A stretch of 64,000 bases of DNA, from assembly GCF_900497805.2 (NCBI RefSeq), contig NW_020954688.1, positions 13,810 through 77,809 on the forward strand, given 5' to 3'. The notes under the pieces were generated by a model. The model was not told where the DNA came from. It was given only the letters and a program-made list of their open reading frames with translations, and ran no database searches. Each line of letters opens with the position of its first letter. The first letter of the stretch is position 1. The position numbers and the translations under genes were made by a program. The DNA comes from Vombatus ursinus. Lineage: Eukaryota; Chordata; Mammalia; Diprotodontia; Vombatidae. Positions 21,758 through 33,089 of this stretch are shown here, in pieces.

Positions 21758-23942
21758 TATGGTAAAAGTTGATTTTAGCTAATTTTCAGGAGTAGAATAT
21801 GATCTCCAAATACTTAAAAAACTCTCCACTTTCTTTTATTATCTATTATTGGTTCATTTTATTCATGTTGCTCTATGGTAAATAGGCATCTCCCTCCCTC
21901 CACTCTCCTTCCAAATTACTTTCTTCTCCTTGAAAGTTTTTGAAACCTTTTGAGTTAATCTTTTCCTGGTTTAATATAAAAATCCTTGACATTTATGTCA
22001 GACTTTAAGGATTTGGCTTCTCTACCCACAACTGTTAACTAGGTTACCTTGAACAAATGACTGAAAATCTCTGAGACTTGGTTAATTTTTTTCTGGCCAA
22101 TGTAGTGTTAAAGAAATAGTTATTAAATATCTAAAAGGTGAATGGGACCAGTATGGATTTATCAAAAATTCCTTTTACTCAACTCACTTCAGAGTATGCA
22201 ATCTTCAGGACTCTCTGATATCTCAAGGTAGAGCACAAGCTGTGGGTGTGATGCTGGTGAGCAGGTGTGCCACTTGCTGCTGCTGCTGCTCATCAGGGCT
22301 TCCAAAGTCCTCACTCTGGGTTTGGTTTTGTTTTGTTTTTAAGTATTTTTCCTTAGTAAATTAAACATTTGTTTTAAGTGTAGTGTACTATAACTCTTTT
22401 CGCTTGCATGCTGAATTCATCACTTTCTTTGTTCACTAATACTGATTATTCACTAATCACTTATAACCTCTTAGCTGATTTGTTCAATAAATAAATAAAA
22501 TAACTTCTTAGAACTCTTACCATATAGACTTTGTGCCTTCTTCCAATCTAAGATAATAGTAATTTATTTTATAATCATTCTCATGGCAAGTCTAGCATTT
22601 GAAATGGGAAGTTTGTATAGGCTGAGATAGAATAGTAATTTGAGGCTGCCTGGTATAGGTTTCTTATGGATATAACAGTCAACCAACCTGTAAGTGAATA
22701 TATGTCAAGGCTGAGCTTCTCAAAAGACTAGTCATGAATAAATTCATGAGGTCAGTCATAGTGTGTCCCAAATCTTCAGGTTCAGAGTGAAGGAGGGTGT
22801 TTGCTGATAAGTAGTATCAGAAGCATGGCCTTTGTCTAAATAAGAGCAATTCCCTTCAGAATGCACCATACTGAAGATGTATTGCTACAAAGAAAATTCT
22901 CACAGAAGATCATGGCTGCCTGGCTTCTGCAGTTGAGTACCTTATAAGAAAACACACATCAAAGAGTAGGAGAGACCTCAGAGGCATCTACCTTCTCTGT
23001 TATCCTTGTATCTAGTCAGCTGTGTCACATCCTTCAATAAATTTCACTTGGATAAACAAGTTATGTGTTTGTTTTTATTTTTAGCTTCTGAAAATTTCCC
23101 TTTGAACCCTTAGCAATTGGTGATTATTATGTGAGTGAAAAACAATCTGAGTTTGGCAATGGGAATCCCTTCCTTGACTCTTAATTTGCCTTTAAATATC
23201 ACGGATCATAGTAGATCTCAGGTCAAGGTTATTAGATATCTATCATCTTTAAAGGAAGAAAATCTATTAATTTTCTATTTAAACCATCAATTAGGAATTT
23301 TGCAGAACCTGGACTGTCATTTCAAAAAGAACCCTGTACTTACTTTAATTACATCCTTGTAGATATCACAGATACTAGGACTGCTTCTATTTGAGCAGTC
23401 TCATCAAGGTGGATACACTGGTTCCCTGACGGAGGTGTTAAACTGTTAACAATCAAATGGACAGAGGACTGCTGATTGACTTAAACCTAATTTAGGAAAA
23501 TTCTGTATTAGACATGTGCAGGTACTCTTAGAGCCCAATTTAGGTAACTTTAGGGCCTTAAAAAGAAGAGTATTCAGACCCTGGCAGGAAACAGTCTAAT
23601 ATTTATTTTAAAAAAATAACCCTATGGACAAGTAGTAATGATAAGTAGCAAATGCACAATATTAGATTAGGGAACTAAAAAGTAAACTATATTAGACAGC
23701 ATGTGATTAATTGGGTTTATAAGAAGCTGTGTGAAACACAACTTAAGTTAAAAAAAATCAAGCTCATGACTTTGGGAATATGAGAGGAGGTAGGAAAATT
23801 GATAGTAAGGGTGGGAGATGGAGAGGAAGTTGGTTAGAGAAACCACAAGCTAAGACAATAGCCTATCTTCTCATATACTGACTTCTGGAGAAAAATTATA
23901 TTATTTACCATGGATCCAAAAACAAGAGCTAACTATTCTATT
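21758..23942. other. Unassigned OR downstream flank
   Basis: No gene recognised. It contains a short CTG run at 22272 and an AATAAA in TTCAATAAATTTCACTTGG near 23035 that could be a repeat-borne poly-A signal. 22780-23060 could be an LTR remnant but I could not find its ends. Confidence 0.4.
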
Positions 23943-24188
23943 AGGGCAACTGGGTGGTATAGTTGATAGAGTGCTAGGCTTGGATTCAGGAAGACCTAAG
24001 TTCAAATTTGACCTCAGTCACTTACTAGCTGTGTGACCCTGGGAAAGTAACTTCATTGTGTTTGCCTCACTTTCCTTATCTATAAAATTATCTGGATAAA
24101 CAAATGGCTAACCACTTCAGTATCTTTGCCAAGAAAACTCCGAATGGGATCTTGAAGGGTCAGTCCAACTGAAATGAGTGAACAACCA
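23943..24188 (+). repeat. Marsupial SINE, long form
   Basis: Sense +: AGGGCAACTGGGTGGTATAG head, TAGCTGTGTGACCCTGGGAA, then TCAGTATCTTTGCCAAGAAA and the tail GAAATGAGTGAACAACC. Confidence 0.9.
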
Positions 24189-24204
24189 AAACTATTGTAT
24201 TAAT

Positions 24205-24557
24205 ATAACAATCCAAGACAATTCTGAAGGAGTTATGATGAAAAATGCTATCCATTCCCAGAGAAAGAACTAATGGTGTCTAAATACAGATTGAAACATA
24301 CATTTTTAGAAACTGCCTTTATATTTCTTGAGGTTTCTTTTTGTCTATGTTTTCTTTCACAATGTCACTTACAGATATGTTTTGCATGACTATACATGTG
24401 TAGCTTGTATCGAAATGCTTGCCTTCTCAATGAGGGAGGGGGGGTGAGAGGGAGGTATAGAGAGAATTTGGAACTCAAAGTCTTAAAAAGAAATTGTTAA
24501 AAATTATTTTTACATGTAACTGGGGAAAATAAAATACTAAATAAATGCAAAAAAAAG
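24205..24557 (+). repeat. L1 LINE 3' UTR
   Basis: Text typical of marsupial L1 3' ends (ATCCATTCCCAGAGAAAGAA, CAATGAGGGAGGGGGGGTGA) ending in AATAAAATACTAAATAAATG and an A run. Confidence 0.8.
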
Positions 24558-24894
24558 AGTTTTTATTTGTGTGTAAGTGAGTTTTGACACAAATTTTTGT
24601 TCTGTAGTCAATTCATAAATATCAATAGCTCTTCAGTAAGAAAAGAAAACGGCACCTAAAAATGAGTTACAGAAAAGGGGAGCATTTCAGTGATAAATTC
24701 AGCAAAATAATTTGTTTAGAATTTTATTAAGCTATGAAAAAATAACTTGACTTTGCTAATCAAGGAAATAAATTCATGGGCTCCTGAAATTTAATGCATT
24801 CAAAAATGACCAACATTTAAGTAACAGATTGAAATTTTTCTTCTTAAAAAGGGGTTTTAAAGTTTCAGGCATGAATGTGCATCTGAGGAAATTC
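24558..24894. other. Unassigned AT-rich sequence
   Basis: No gene or clear repeat recognised. Confidence 0.5.
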
Positions 24895-25040
24895 TTTTTT
24901 TTTCTTTTGCCTAGGCAATGGGATTAAGTGACTTGACCAGAGTCACACAGCTAGTGTTATGCATCTGAGGCTGGATTTGAGCTAAGGTCTGCCTGACTCC
25001 AGGGCAAGTGCTCTGTCCATTGTACCACCTAGCTGTCCCA
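24895..25040 (-). repeat. Marsupial tRNA-derived SINE
   Basis: Antisense; T-run then CAGAGTCACACAGCTAGTGT, ending CCACCTAGCTGTCCC. Confidence 0.9.
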
Positions 25041-25189
25041 TGAGGAAATTCTTAAAAATTATGATGAGAAATAGATTTTGATGTTCACACTAACTTATGT
25101 GTCTTCCTCCATGTAAGATTTTCTGAATGTACTCACCATGGATTGCTAAAGTGTGAATTGAATTATTTGGAATGCTTGAACCCAGGACT

Positions 25190-25266
25190 CAGCTCAAGCA
25201 CTACATTTTCTGCAAGAGGCCTTTTCTGGGCAACCCAACTTCCAGTGTCCACTCCTCTCTAGTATC
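25190..25266 (+). repeat. L2 LINE fragment
   Basis: GGACTCAGCTCAAGCACTAC then TGCAAGAGGCCTTTTCTGGG match the sense L2 3' ORF region. Confidence 0.6.
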
Positions 25267-26370
25267 ATCTTGTGTAAAATTGAATAAATGAGACTGGCTT
25301 GAATGGGTTTCTATGAGTTATAGGTCGAAGGAGGTAGAACTGTCTTCTTTCTGCCAGGGAAGAAATTCTAGACTTCTCCCAAGAGAGATGAAAGGGATGC
25401 TGGCTGTGGGAGTGTTTATAGCATAGCAGCTGTCCTTAATGTGGAGAGAAGAGCTGGGGGGTGAGAGAAGAGAAAGAAGGGATGGTGCCTTGGTTTACCA
25501 GGACAGACAAGCAGAGAGATATACATGACCAGAGCATGGGGAGCTTCCAATCATTGGTGAACTTGCCCCTAGCAGAGAATTCAGACAACTGATGCAACCA
25601 CTTTTTTCTTTATCCTCCCTTTATGTCTCAGATGACAGAGTTTTCTGTTCTTATTTAAGTAATAGTTTTACAATCTACCTCACTATCCAGAAGATATGAC
25701 TATTTTTAACAGTTGTTTTACTTGTGTGTGTCCTTAATTATGAACCAGGGAGACGGAAGGAAGAATAGTGTTTGGTCTTAGTGTATAGAGGTTTGGAAAG
25801 CATCAAGCTTCAAGTTGTGGTCCAAAGGTTGCAGGCTTTCCATTGGCTTGAGATAGAAGCAAAATGAGAGATTATTTTAGGGTTTTGAGTTACTAATTGT
25901 GGCTAAATTCCACGATGGGAGGAGCGGCCAATGAGGGCCCAGGTTTTAGAGCATGAACAGCATCTTCTTCCTGCTGACAGTCGTTGTATAGGCAGGGTGA
26001 GCCTGCTTCTCAAACCAGTGTTGGAGAGGCCCTTTGCCTCTGTGCTTCAGAGCAATCACAGGTATCCTATGACTGTTTCCTGTTGGCTTGTTGGGAGGGG
26101 ACAAAAAATCTTCTAATTGGCTCCTGAACTAGGACTTTGTATATAAAAGGCTCAAAGAGATTAATTCTTTGTCTTTTTCTGGAGGTTTTCAAGTAAGGAA
26201 GAAGAAATGATATGAGCCTTCTGGTGGAAGGACCGTGGCAGCAATGCTAACAATCTGTTGCCTGTCACTAGCTCTCTTATATCCCATCTTGACCATGGCT
26301 GAAAATTCATAGCATTGGCATTTCTTTTATCTCTGTGTGTTTATTCTTTCCTATTTATAGGTGAGTAAGT
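25267..26370 (+). other. Possible LTR-like block, otherwise unassigned
   Basis: No coding motif. A TATA-like box in TTTGTATATAAAAGGCTC (near 26140) is followed by pyrimidine-rich text, and there is a G/C-richer promoter-like stretch (25910-26130). This is an LTR-like layout, but the ends are not found. Confidence 0.3.
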
Positions 26371-27146
26371 ATCAGAAATGTTAGAGACTGGGTTATGACA
26401 TTGTGAGCCTCAAAAGGTCAGAAAATCCATCAAAGGTTGTGTCAGCATATGGAACTGGTAGTAGCAGAAGCCAAGTCCAGTGAGGAGCTACCCTTGAGGA
26501 GTAAACTGCTTGACCCTGACTAGTAGTGAAACAACTTGGCAGTGAGACCCCCTGTCTACAAGTAAAGAAGGAACTTATCCATCAGCTATGGATCACTAAT
26601 CACTAATCACATCAGCTAAGTTCACTTCACCAAGAAGTGACCTTGGTAGGAACTCACTGTAGGGAGAAATGGACTTACTGGGCCAAGAAGTACCTCCCTT
26701 TCCCTGAATTGGGAGGAGGGGCACAGGAATTTGTAGCAATCATTTCAAATTGGAGTTCATTCTCTCCTGTGACTAAGTAGGTTTGTAGAGGGGAGAATAC
26801 AACTCAGTCCAGGGGTGATATTGTACTTTAGTCCTTGCCATACCTTCTTAGTAAATATTCTCTTTTAAAAGTTAATTAATGTTAATCAATTAATTTATGC
26901 TGGGGAAATGTTAACTTTGATTGACATTGAGGGAACACACCAAATGGAAGCTCATTCTTGATAGTAATAAACAACCTCATACCCTCAGGGTTACCCCTGG
27001 GATCTTAAGAGGGAAAAGTAGTAGCAGCCCTTTGGGGAAACAGTCTGCTCATTCAAGTCATATTTGGCAGAGTGAGCATAGAGACTGACCTATATTTCCA
27101 AAAGCAGAACTCAACTGGATTCAGGGTTTTCCTTGTGCCCCCCAGA
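26371..27146. other. Unassigned sequence
   Basis: No gene recognised. It could be a remnant of an internal retroelement region next to the LTR-like block, but nothing decides this. Confidence 0.35.
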
Positions 27147-27398
27147 AAGCAGTCAGGTAGTACAATAAATGGAGTGCTGGGCCTGGGATCAGTAGACCTG
27201 AATTCAAATCTAGCCTAACTTAGTAGCAATGTGATCCCAGAAAAGTCACTTAACCTCTGCTGCCTGAGTTTACTCAATTTTAAAATGCAGATAATAACCC
27301 TGCACTTGTGAGGATCAAATTAAACAATATTTGTAAAGTTAACTAACTTTCTGACATACAGTAGGTCTTTAATAAATGCTTGTTTTCCTCCTTTGTTT
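27147..27398 (+). repeat. MIR-like CORE-SINE
   Basis: Head GTGCTGGGCCTGGGATCAGT, then CCTGAATTCAAATCTAGCCT, and an L2-like tail with CTTTAATAAATGCTTG. Confidence 0.8.
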
Positions 27399-27534
27399 CC
27401 TTCCTCCTCAGAGAAAAGTGAGTCAGACGGCAATTTTGCTATCTTGGACTCATTCACTCAGTTTTCCCTACTCTTCTCAGACATGCACAGCAATATCAGT
27501 TTATAAAAGAAACAGCATGGTATATTCAGAATCA

Positions 27535-27625
27535 CAGTCAAAGAATCATAGAATTTTTATAGTTGGAAGGCACTTCAGATATCCACTTAGTCCAATTTAT
27601 ATGCCCCAATGAGTCCATAGTATAC
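27535..27625 (-). repeat. CR1/L3-like LINE 3' end scrap
   Basis: AGAATCATAGAATTTTTATA then GTTGGAAGGCACTTCAGATA is the reverse complement of the conserved CR1-type 3' terminus. Confidence 0.5.
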
Positions 27626-28480
27626 AGTAAGTCTAACAAGAGATCATCCCAGTGTCTATTTGAAGACTGCCAATGAATCATTTAATTTTATGCATTTAAT
27701 TAAACGTATAAGAGATGAGGCCCAATTCTAGATGCCATAGTGGCCATTTGGCAAGCCATTAGCGTTGCATTCCTAAAGTCAAAAGGCTCTCTCAGCCAAT
27801 GAAAGTGGTGGGTCTATAGACAAAGGAACTGTCTAAAGATTCTATCCTGCTTCCCTAAACCAGTTGGCAGAAAAGATTTTCTCTTCTAACACCCATATCC
27901 AATGTCTTTCAATAATAATAATAATGATAATAATAATGATGATAGTAATAATAATAATAATAAAATTAAAAATTACCATAAAATAAATGGCCCCTAGCTC
28001 CTGGGTACCATAACCCATTGAGCTCTCCTGCTATCTTGTCATCTTCTCTGATCCTGTTTTTCCTATGTGGAATAGCAGCTTCTGGGTTAGAGCCCCCAGA
28101 ATCTATACTCTCATTCACTCAGGGAGTTGCTTTATTCAGTTTTAGAACTTTCTTCCTGGGTCTAATCTTTCTTGATTGATAACTGATTGGTTCCTTAGCT
28201 TACTACATTTAACCAGTCCCAGACCAGAAGGAGTTTTGTATCCCATCTAGCTGCCTCGTCAGGGCACCTTGCCATCTGCCCTGCCGCCAGAGTCCTCTTC
28301 TCCTCAAACTTCCCCTCTTCCTTCTGCTTTCTTCTTCTTTCTTTGGGCACATTGGTCAAATAAACACTCCCATTGTTTCTCTAAATGGTGTGTTAATTGA
28401 CTGTTCTGTAGATCAACTCATTATCCCTGTCATTCCAGGGACCAAAACTCCATTGCCTGCCCCTCCCTTATATGTGCTAT
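27626..28480. other. Unassigned, with (AAT)n microsatellite at 27909-27963
   Basis: The triplet tract mixes AAT and GAT units. 28000-28440 is less AT-rich, with CAAATAAACACTCCC at 28358 as a poly-A-like signal; possibly an LTR remnant, not provable by eye. Confidence 0.4.
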
Positions 28481-28592
28481 CTCCCCCCATTAGAATGAAG
28501 CTCCCAAAGGGCAAAGGTTTTCTTATTTTTTGTATTTGTATCCTCAATACCTAGAACTTAGTAAGTGTTTAACAAATGTATTTTTCAAAATT
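28481..28592 (+). repeat. L2 LINE 3' end
   Basis: CCCCATTAGAATGAAGCTCC, TTGTATCCTCAATACCTAGA and AGTAAGTGTTTAACAAATG match the L2 3' terminus in sense. Confidence 0.75.
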
Positions 28593-28614
28593 AATTCACT
28601 CATTTTAATACAAT

Positions 28615-28690
28615 CCAATAACCACTCATTAAGTGCTTACTATGTGCCAGGCACTGTGCTAAGTGCTATAGAGAGGTTGGAGTGAGGAAG
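28615..28690 (-). repeat. L2 LINE 3' end, antisense
   Basis: CTCATTAAGTGCTTACTATG then TGCCAGGCACTGTGCTAAGT. It lies tail to tail with the L2 at 28481 and probably belongs with the L2 body at 29850-30985. Confidence 0.75.
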
Positions 28691-29094
28691 TGAAGATTGA
28701 GGTGAAGTTAGCCTGGGAAGGACATCTTGTTCCATGGAGTTGAAACCAAGCAGAGTAGCAGATGCAGAGTGGAGTGAACCCCCAAGTGCACTTTCTGCTC
28801 TCTATGAGGGAAGGCATCAGGAGGAATTTGGAACTCCATCTCCCAGCCTTCAGTCAGAGCTTGGGTTATCAGCATGGGGATGAGATTAGAGGTGATGAAG
28901 TGAACCTGGAAAGTTCATCTTCCTCTGTGGAGTTGGAATCAGGCAGAGCAACAGAGGCAGAGTCAGAGAAGTTTTAACTAATAGAAGCAGAGAATGATAG
29001 AATTTTAGAGATAAATAAAATTGATGCCATCTAGCCTAATACTTCATTTTTTAGATGAAGGTACTGAGATTCAGATTACAAGTGTCTCATAATT
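28691..29094. repeat. Two-copy diverged direct repeat
   Basis: 28693-28768 and 28885-28962 share an ordered core (GAGGTGAAG/GAGGTGATGAAG, CATCTT, TGGAGTTG, CAGAGTAGCAGA/CAGAGCAACAGA, GGCAGAG-like ends). Family unknown. The remainder is unassigned. Confidence 0.6.
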
Positions 29095-29848
29095 CTGAAT
29101 GTGGAAATAGTCAAATCCATGAAACTTTTTTTTAAGTAATGGTATGTGGGACAATAGGTTCATGAATGCACTGTGGGTGGAACTTTCAACTTATCTAACC
29201 ATTCTGGAAAGTAATTTGTAACTATGTTATTAAAATGTGTATAACCTTTGACCCTTCAATGATGCTATGAGGTTTGTATCCCAAAGAAATCAAAAGCAAT
29301 CAACCCATATATACAAAAATATTGATAGTAGCTCTTTTTTTGTAGTGCAAAGAATTGGAAAGTGAGGGGTTGCTCATCACTTGGAGAGTGGTTTAACAAA
29401 AGTTATGGTACATAAATGTGATGAAATACTATTGTCCTGTAAGAAATGATGGAGGAGATGATTTTAGGAAGAAAAAACCTAGAAAGATTGAAATGAACTG
29501 ATGCAAAGTGGAATGAACAAAATTAGGAGAACTATTTACAGGGAAACAGCAATGTTGTAAAGATAATCAATGCTAAAAGACTTACTCAATCTGATCAATG
29601 CAATGATCCATCACAATTCCAAATGACTCATGATGAAAAATGGGATTCACCCCCAGAACTGATGGGCTCAGAATGCAGAATGAAGCATATTTTCTCTTTC
29701 TTTTCCTTCCTTCTTTCTTTCCTTCCTTCCTTTTTTTCTCATTCTTATTCTTGTTCTTCCTCCCATGAGTAATGTGGAAATATGTTTTACATGACTTCAT
29801 ATTTTTAATGGAACTAAAAATAAAATAAACTTGAATTAAAAAAAGAAG
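29095..29848 (+). repeat. L1 LINE 3' fragment
   Basis: The L1 3' ORF2/UTR order is visible: TGAATGCACTGTGGGTGGAA, CAAAGAATTGGAAAGTGAGG, GTACATAAATGTGATGAAAT, ACTGATGCAAAGTGGAATGA, then a TTCC-rich tract (29690-29740) and a poly-A end. It is inserted in L2. Confidence 0.85.
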
Positions 29849-29849
29849 G

Positions 29850-30985
29850 TTTGCTGAAGGTGGGATTTTAGCTGAGATTTGAAGGAAACCAGGAGGTGGA
29901 GTTGAGGAAGGAGAGAATTTGAGGAATGGAGGAAGTCAGTCTAAATATATGGAATTGGGAGATGGAGTACTATATACAAAGAACAGTAAGGATTCCAGAA
30001 TCACTAAATTATAGTTTATGGATGGAAGTAAGGTATAACAAGACTAAAAAAGATAGGAAAGAATTAGGTTATGAAGCATTCTAAGAGAGAAAAGGAGGAT
30101 TTTATATTTGATGCTGGAAGTAATAAGGAGTCACTGAAGTTTATTGAATGTGAGGTAATATAGTGAGAGCTGCACTTAATGAAGATCACTTTGATAGCTG
30201 AGTGGACTATGAACCACATTGGAAGAAACCTGAAGCAGGGAAGTTAACCAGAAGGCTATTGAACTAGTCCAGGTGCATAGTGATGAAGGCTTGCACCAAG
30301 GTAGAATCAGTGGTCAGAAAAGAGATGGGAGGCATATATGTGACATGTTGAAAGAGAAAAATGGGTAGGAGTTGGCAATTGATTAGATGTTGGAAGTGAG
30401 AAAGAGTGAGGAGCTGAGGATGACACTTAGGTTTTATGCATGAGTAGTTGGATGGATTATAGTACCCTCAAAAGTAATAGGGAAGTTAGGAAGAATGAAG
30501 AGTTTGGGGAAAAGATAATGACTTCTGCTTGGAAGGTCTGCTTTGAAATCTCCCACGGGCAGTTAGAGATGCAAAACTGCATGTCAGGAGAAAAATCAGC
30601 TCTCAGTAAGTAGATCTGAGAATCATTAGCATAGACATGACAAATCCATCAGAAGTGATGAGATTACTAAATGAATAATATAGAGGGAGATGAGAAGAGT
30701 GCCCCAGAGAGAGTGTCTTGGGATACCTACAATTAGTGGATGTTATCTAGACTGAGAAGGAGCAGTTAGACAGGAAGAGAACCAGAGGAGAGCAGGGACT
30801 TAAAAAGTTAAGACAGATGTGAGTGTCAAGGAGAAAAAGGTGATTAATAGGGCCAAAGGCTGCAGAAAAGTCAGGAAGGATGAGGATTAATTAAAAACCA
30901 TTAGAACTGTCAATTAAGGGATCATTGAAAATTTTGTTGTGAGTAGTTTCTAGCTGAATGGTAAGGCCAGGATGAAACAACATTA
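29850..30985 (-). repeat. L2 LINE body, antisense
   Basis: The full antisense L2 order runs from the 3' ORF (GATTTTAGCTGAGATTTGAA, CTGAAGCAGGGAAGTTAACC, AGGCTATTGAACTAGTCCAG) to the reverse transcriptase block (CCCCAGAGAGAGTGTCTTGG). Confidence 0.85.
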
Positions 30986-31283
30986 GTATTTATTATGTAT
31001 TCATTCAATGACAAAGCTTCTAAGTACTTAAATGTTTAATAAAAATACAGGGACAAATGGACAGTAAGACAATAGTCAAGGATTGCAATGTACCAGCTTA
31101 AAAGCCAGAGAAATCTAACAAAAATATGAACAATAAAAACTTTAGGATTTATAAGAATGAAAAATACAATCTTTGATAATTTCTCTATTACCCTTGCTCC
31201 CTTTACAAGAAATGACCATGTGGCAGTGCAGAAAAGACTTCTCAAATGGATGCAGAAAAAAAGGATTAAAGACATCATTTAAT
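30583..31283 (+). repeat. Segmental duplication, copy A' (direct repeat of 1-680)
   Basis: Begins CAGGAGAAAAATCAGCTCTC, as does window position 1, and crosses the same L2-L1 junction. A hand count over about 175 bases gave roughly 15 differences (about 91% identity). The copies part near 31283, where copy A has a GA tract. Confidence 0.9.
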
Positions 31284-31468
31284 AACCAAAATGCAACAAA
31301 ATCATATTTAAGAAATGAATTTTAAAGAAAACTTTTTTTCCTAAAGTAAAATTAAGTAATTAGTTGGATTCCAAGTAATTTAATCCTGAAGAGTACATCA
31401 AAGACTATATCACACAAACAATATATAATTTTATTTAAAAATGACAACAGTGAGACGACATACCAAAA
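30986..31468 (+). repeat. L1 LINE ORF2 fragment
   Basis: Matches the L1 at 400-690, then continues with text translating near VRRHTKIPGI (the region of the L1 QILWDAAK block). It stops at a G/C-rich block. Confidence 0.7.
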
Positions 31469-31912
31469 TTCCTGGGATTTGGTAGGCTCTCACTTACTTT
31501 GCACTGAAAGACAGCGGGGGGAGAGGGAGCCCTCCCCGTCTCCCTGCACCACCACCCCACCCCGCTTTCTCCCTTTCCTTCCCATACACAGTGTAGATGG
31601 GCAAGAATATGCTTGAAGATCCCTACCAAAACTCTACTCAAAACCCTAGTCAGAGGAGCAATCACTGCCAGTCCATTGTCAGCATGGTTGTCTCCCACCC
31701 TCAATTGGTGTCTGGGAATCAACTCTTCCTTCCCACAGGTATTGCCTAACTCTCTGAGTCAGACATGTTCCATGAATCTCCTTTTTCTCCCCTTTGCTGC
31801 TTGCTCTGCTGGCCTCTTGACTTCGTTTAAAGCCACCACTGACCTCTGGTGATGGTGTCAATGCTCCTCAATAAAGCCTTCTGTAGTGACTCATGTAGTT
31901 ATTCCTTCCTTT
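31469..31912. other. G/C-richer insert between L1 pieces, unassigned
   Basis: L1 ORF2 lies on both sides. The insert has AATAAAGCC near 31869, as in an LTR or 3' UTR. No coding motif or clear terminal repeats; the 95- and 79-codon frames resemble nothing known. Confidence 0.4.
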
Positions 31913-31919
31913 CAGAATA

Positions 31920-32395
31920 CAACTGAACCAGCTGGATGATAAAAAGAAACCAAAAACTGCCAATAGTAAAGTGAAAAAGATGTTTTAAATCACCAACAAT
32001 CAGAGAAATGCGAATTAAAGCAACTCTGAGGTATGACTTCATACCTATCAGATTGACTAAGATGATAGAAAAGGAAAATCACAAGCAAACTGAAGGAATG
32101 TGAGGAAAAAGGTATAATAATGCACTGTTGGTGGAGTTGTTTTATTATTTCACCATTTAGCTTGGGTATCACTATCTATTTGCATATTTGGTTTTTCTCC
32201 TCTCCCTTCTCATCTCCATGTTTCTCTGTCATCAGTTATCATCACCCCATCAACCTAGAGACCTCCCCTTTATTTTATATTCATGATGTCAATGGTTCTT
32301 TTCAAGAGTGAAGGAAAACAATAACAACAACAACAACAATAGTATAATAATTTTGGAGGACAATATTCAAGGCTTGTTGAAACATAAAATTTCTT
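31920..32395 (+). repeat. L1 LINE 3' ORF2 fragment, interrupted
   Basis: 31980-32145 reads AATCAGAGAAATGCGAATTA, CTATCAGATTGACTAAGATG and TGCACTGTTGGTGGAGTTG, standard L1 3' ORF2. Fragmentary beyond that. Confidence 0.7.
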
Positions 32396-33089
32396 TATGT
32401 GTATTTTTTCTTTCCATGTTTAATGCTTTTTAATTAGCAATTTTGTGTTTTATTTCCACTGAACAACCTGGTCAAACAGAAAATGGAGCCTTGCTTTTTC
32501 TCTCTCTCTCTTTTTTTTTTTGCCACTGATCTGTTCCTATTCCTGCTGCATTTTCTTCTTGGGTAGAGTCACTGCAACTTTTCACCAACACTCTCAGGCC
32601 TTCCAGAACCTTTCAACGCTCATAAAGTTTATGCCAAAAGAAGGAAACATAAGAGAGGGGCAAAGCCAGCCAGAAGACCAAGTGAAAGCATGGCTAATTG
32701 TGTCCCTGCTTCACATAGGAAGCAGTGGCCTCCACCAATATTGTGCTGGTGTAGAGAAGGTTCTCCTCTTCACTTAGGCTAAAATTATACCTTGCTACCT
32801 GGAGCTAATAAGGTCATCAGCTGGAAACCACATCTTCTACTCAATGTGGCATCCTGTACCATCAGCTTTTATGACTCAATAACCATTCCTGATCTGGGAC
32901 ACTCAGGCCCCTGACGAGTGATACCTAGCCAGAAGCAGGAAGAAGTTATTTGCATATGTGCCAGTTTCTATATAGTCTCTTGGGGACAGGGGGAGAATAT
33001 TTATCCAAGTTCTGGAGCAGTGGTGGTGGGAAACTATTACATTCATTTTTCTAATGTCATATAGTTGAGATCACATCATAGGGTTTAAA
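32396..33089. other. Unassigned sequence
   Basis: Includes a CT/T tract at 32500. Less AT-rich text at 32520-32960 may derive from an ERV but has no diagnostic motif I can defend. Confidence 0.35.

Noticed and set aside
27909-27963. Regularly spaced short repeats that could suggest an array
   Set aside because: A simple AAT/GAT triplet microsatellite. No CRISPR-like spacer structure occurs anywhere in the window, and none is expected in a vertebrate.
31469-31912. Possible processed pseudogene (AATAAA near its right end)
   Set aside because: No recognisable protein, poly-A tail or target duplication, so it is left as unassigned.
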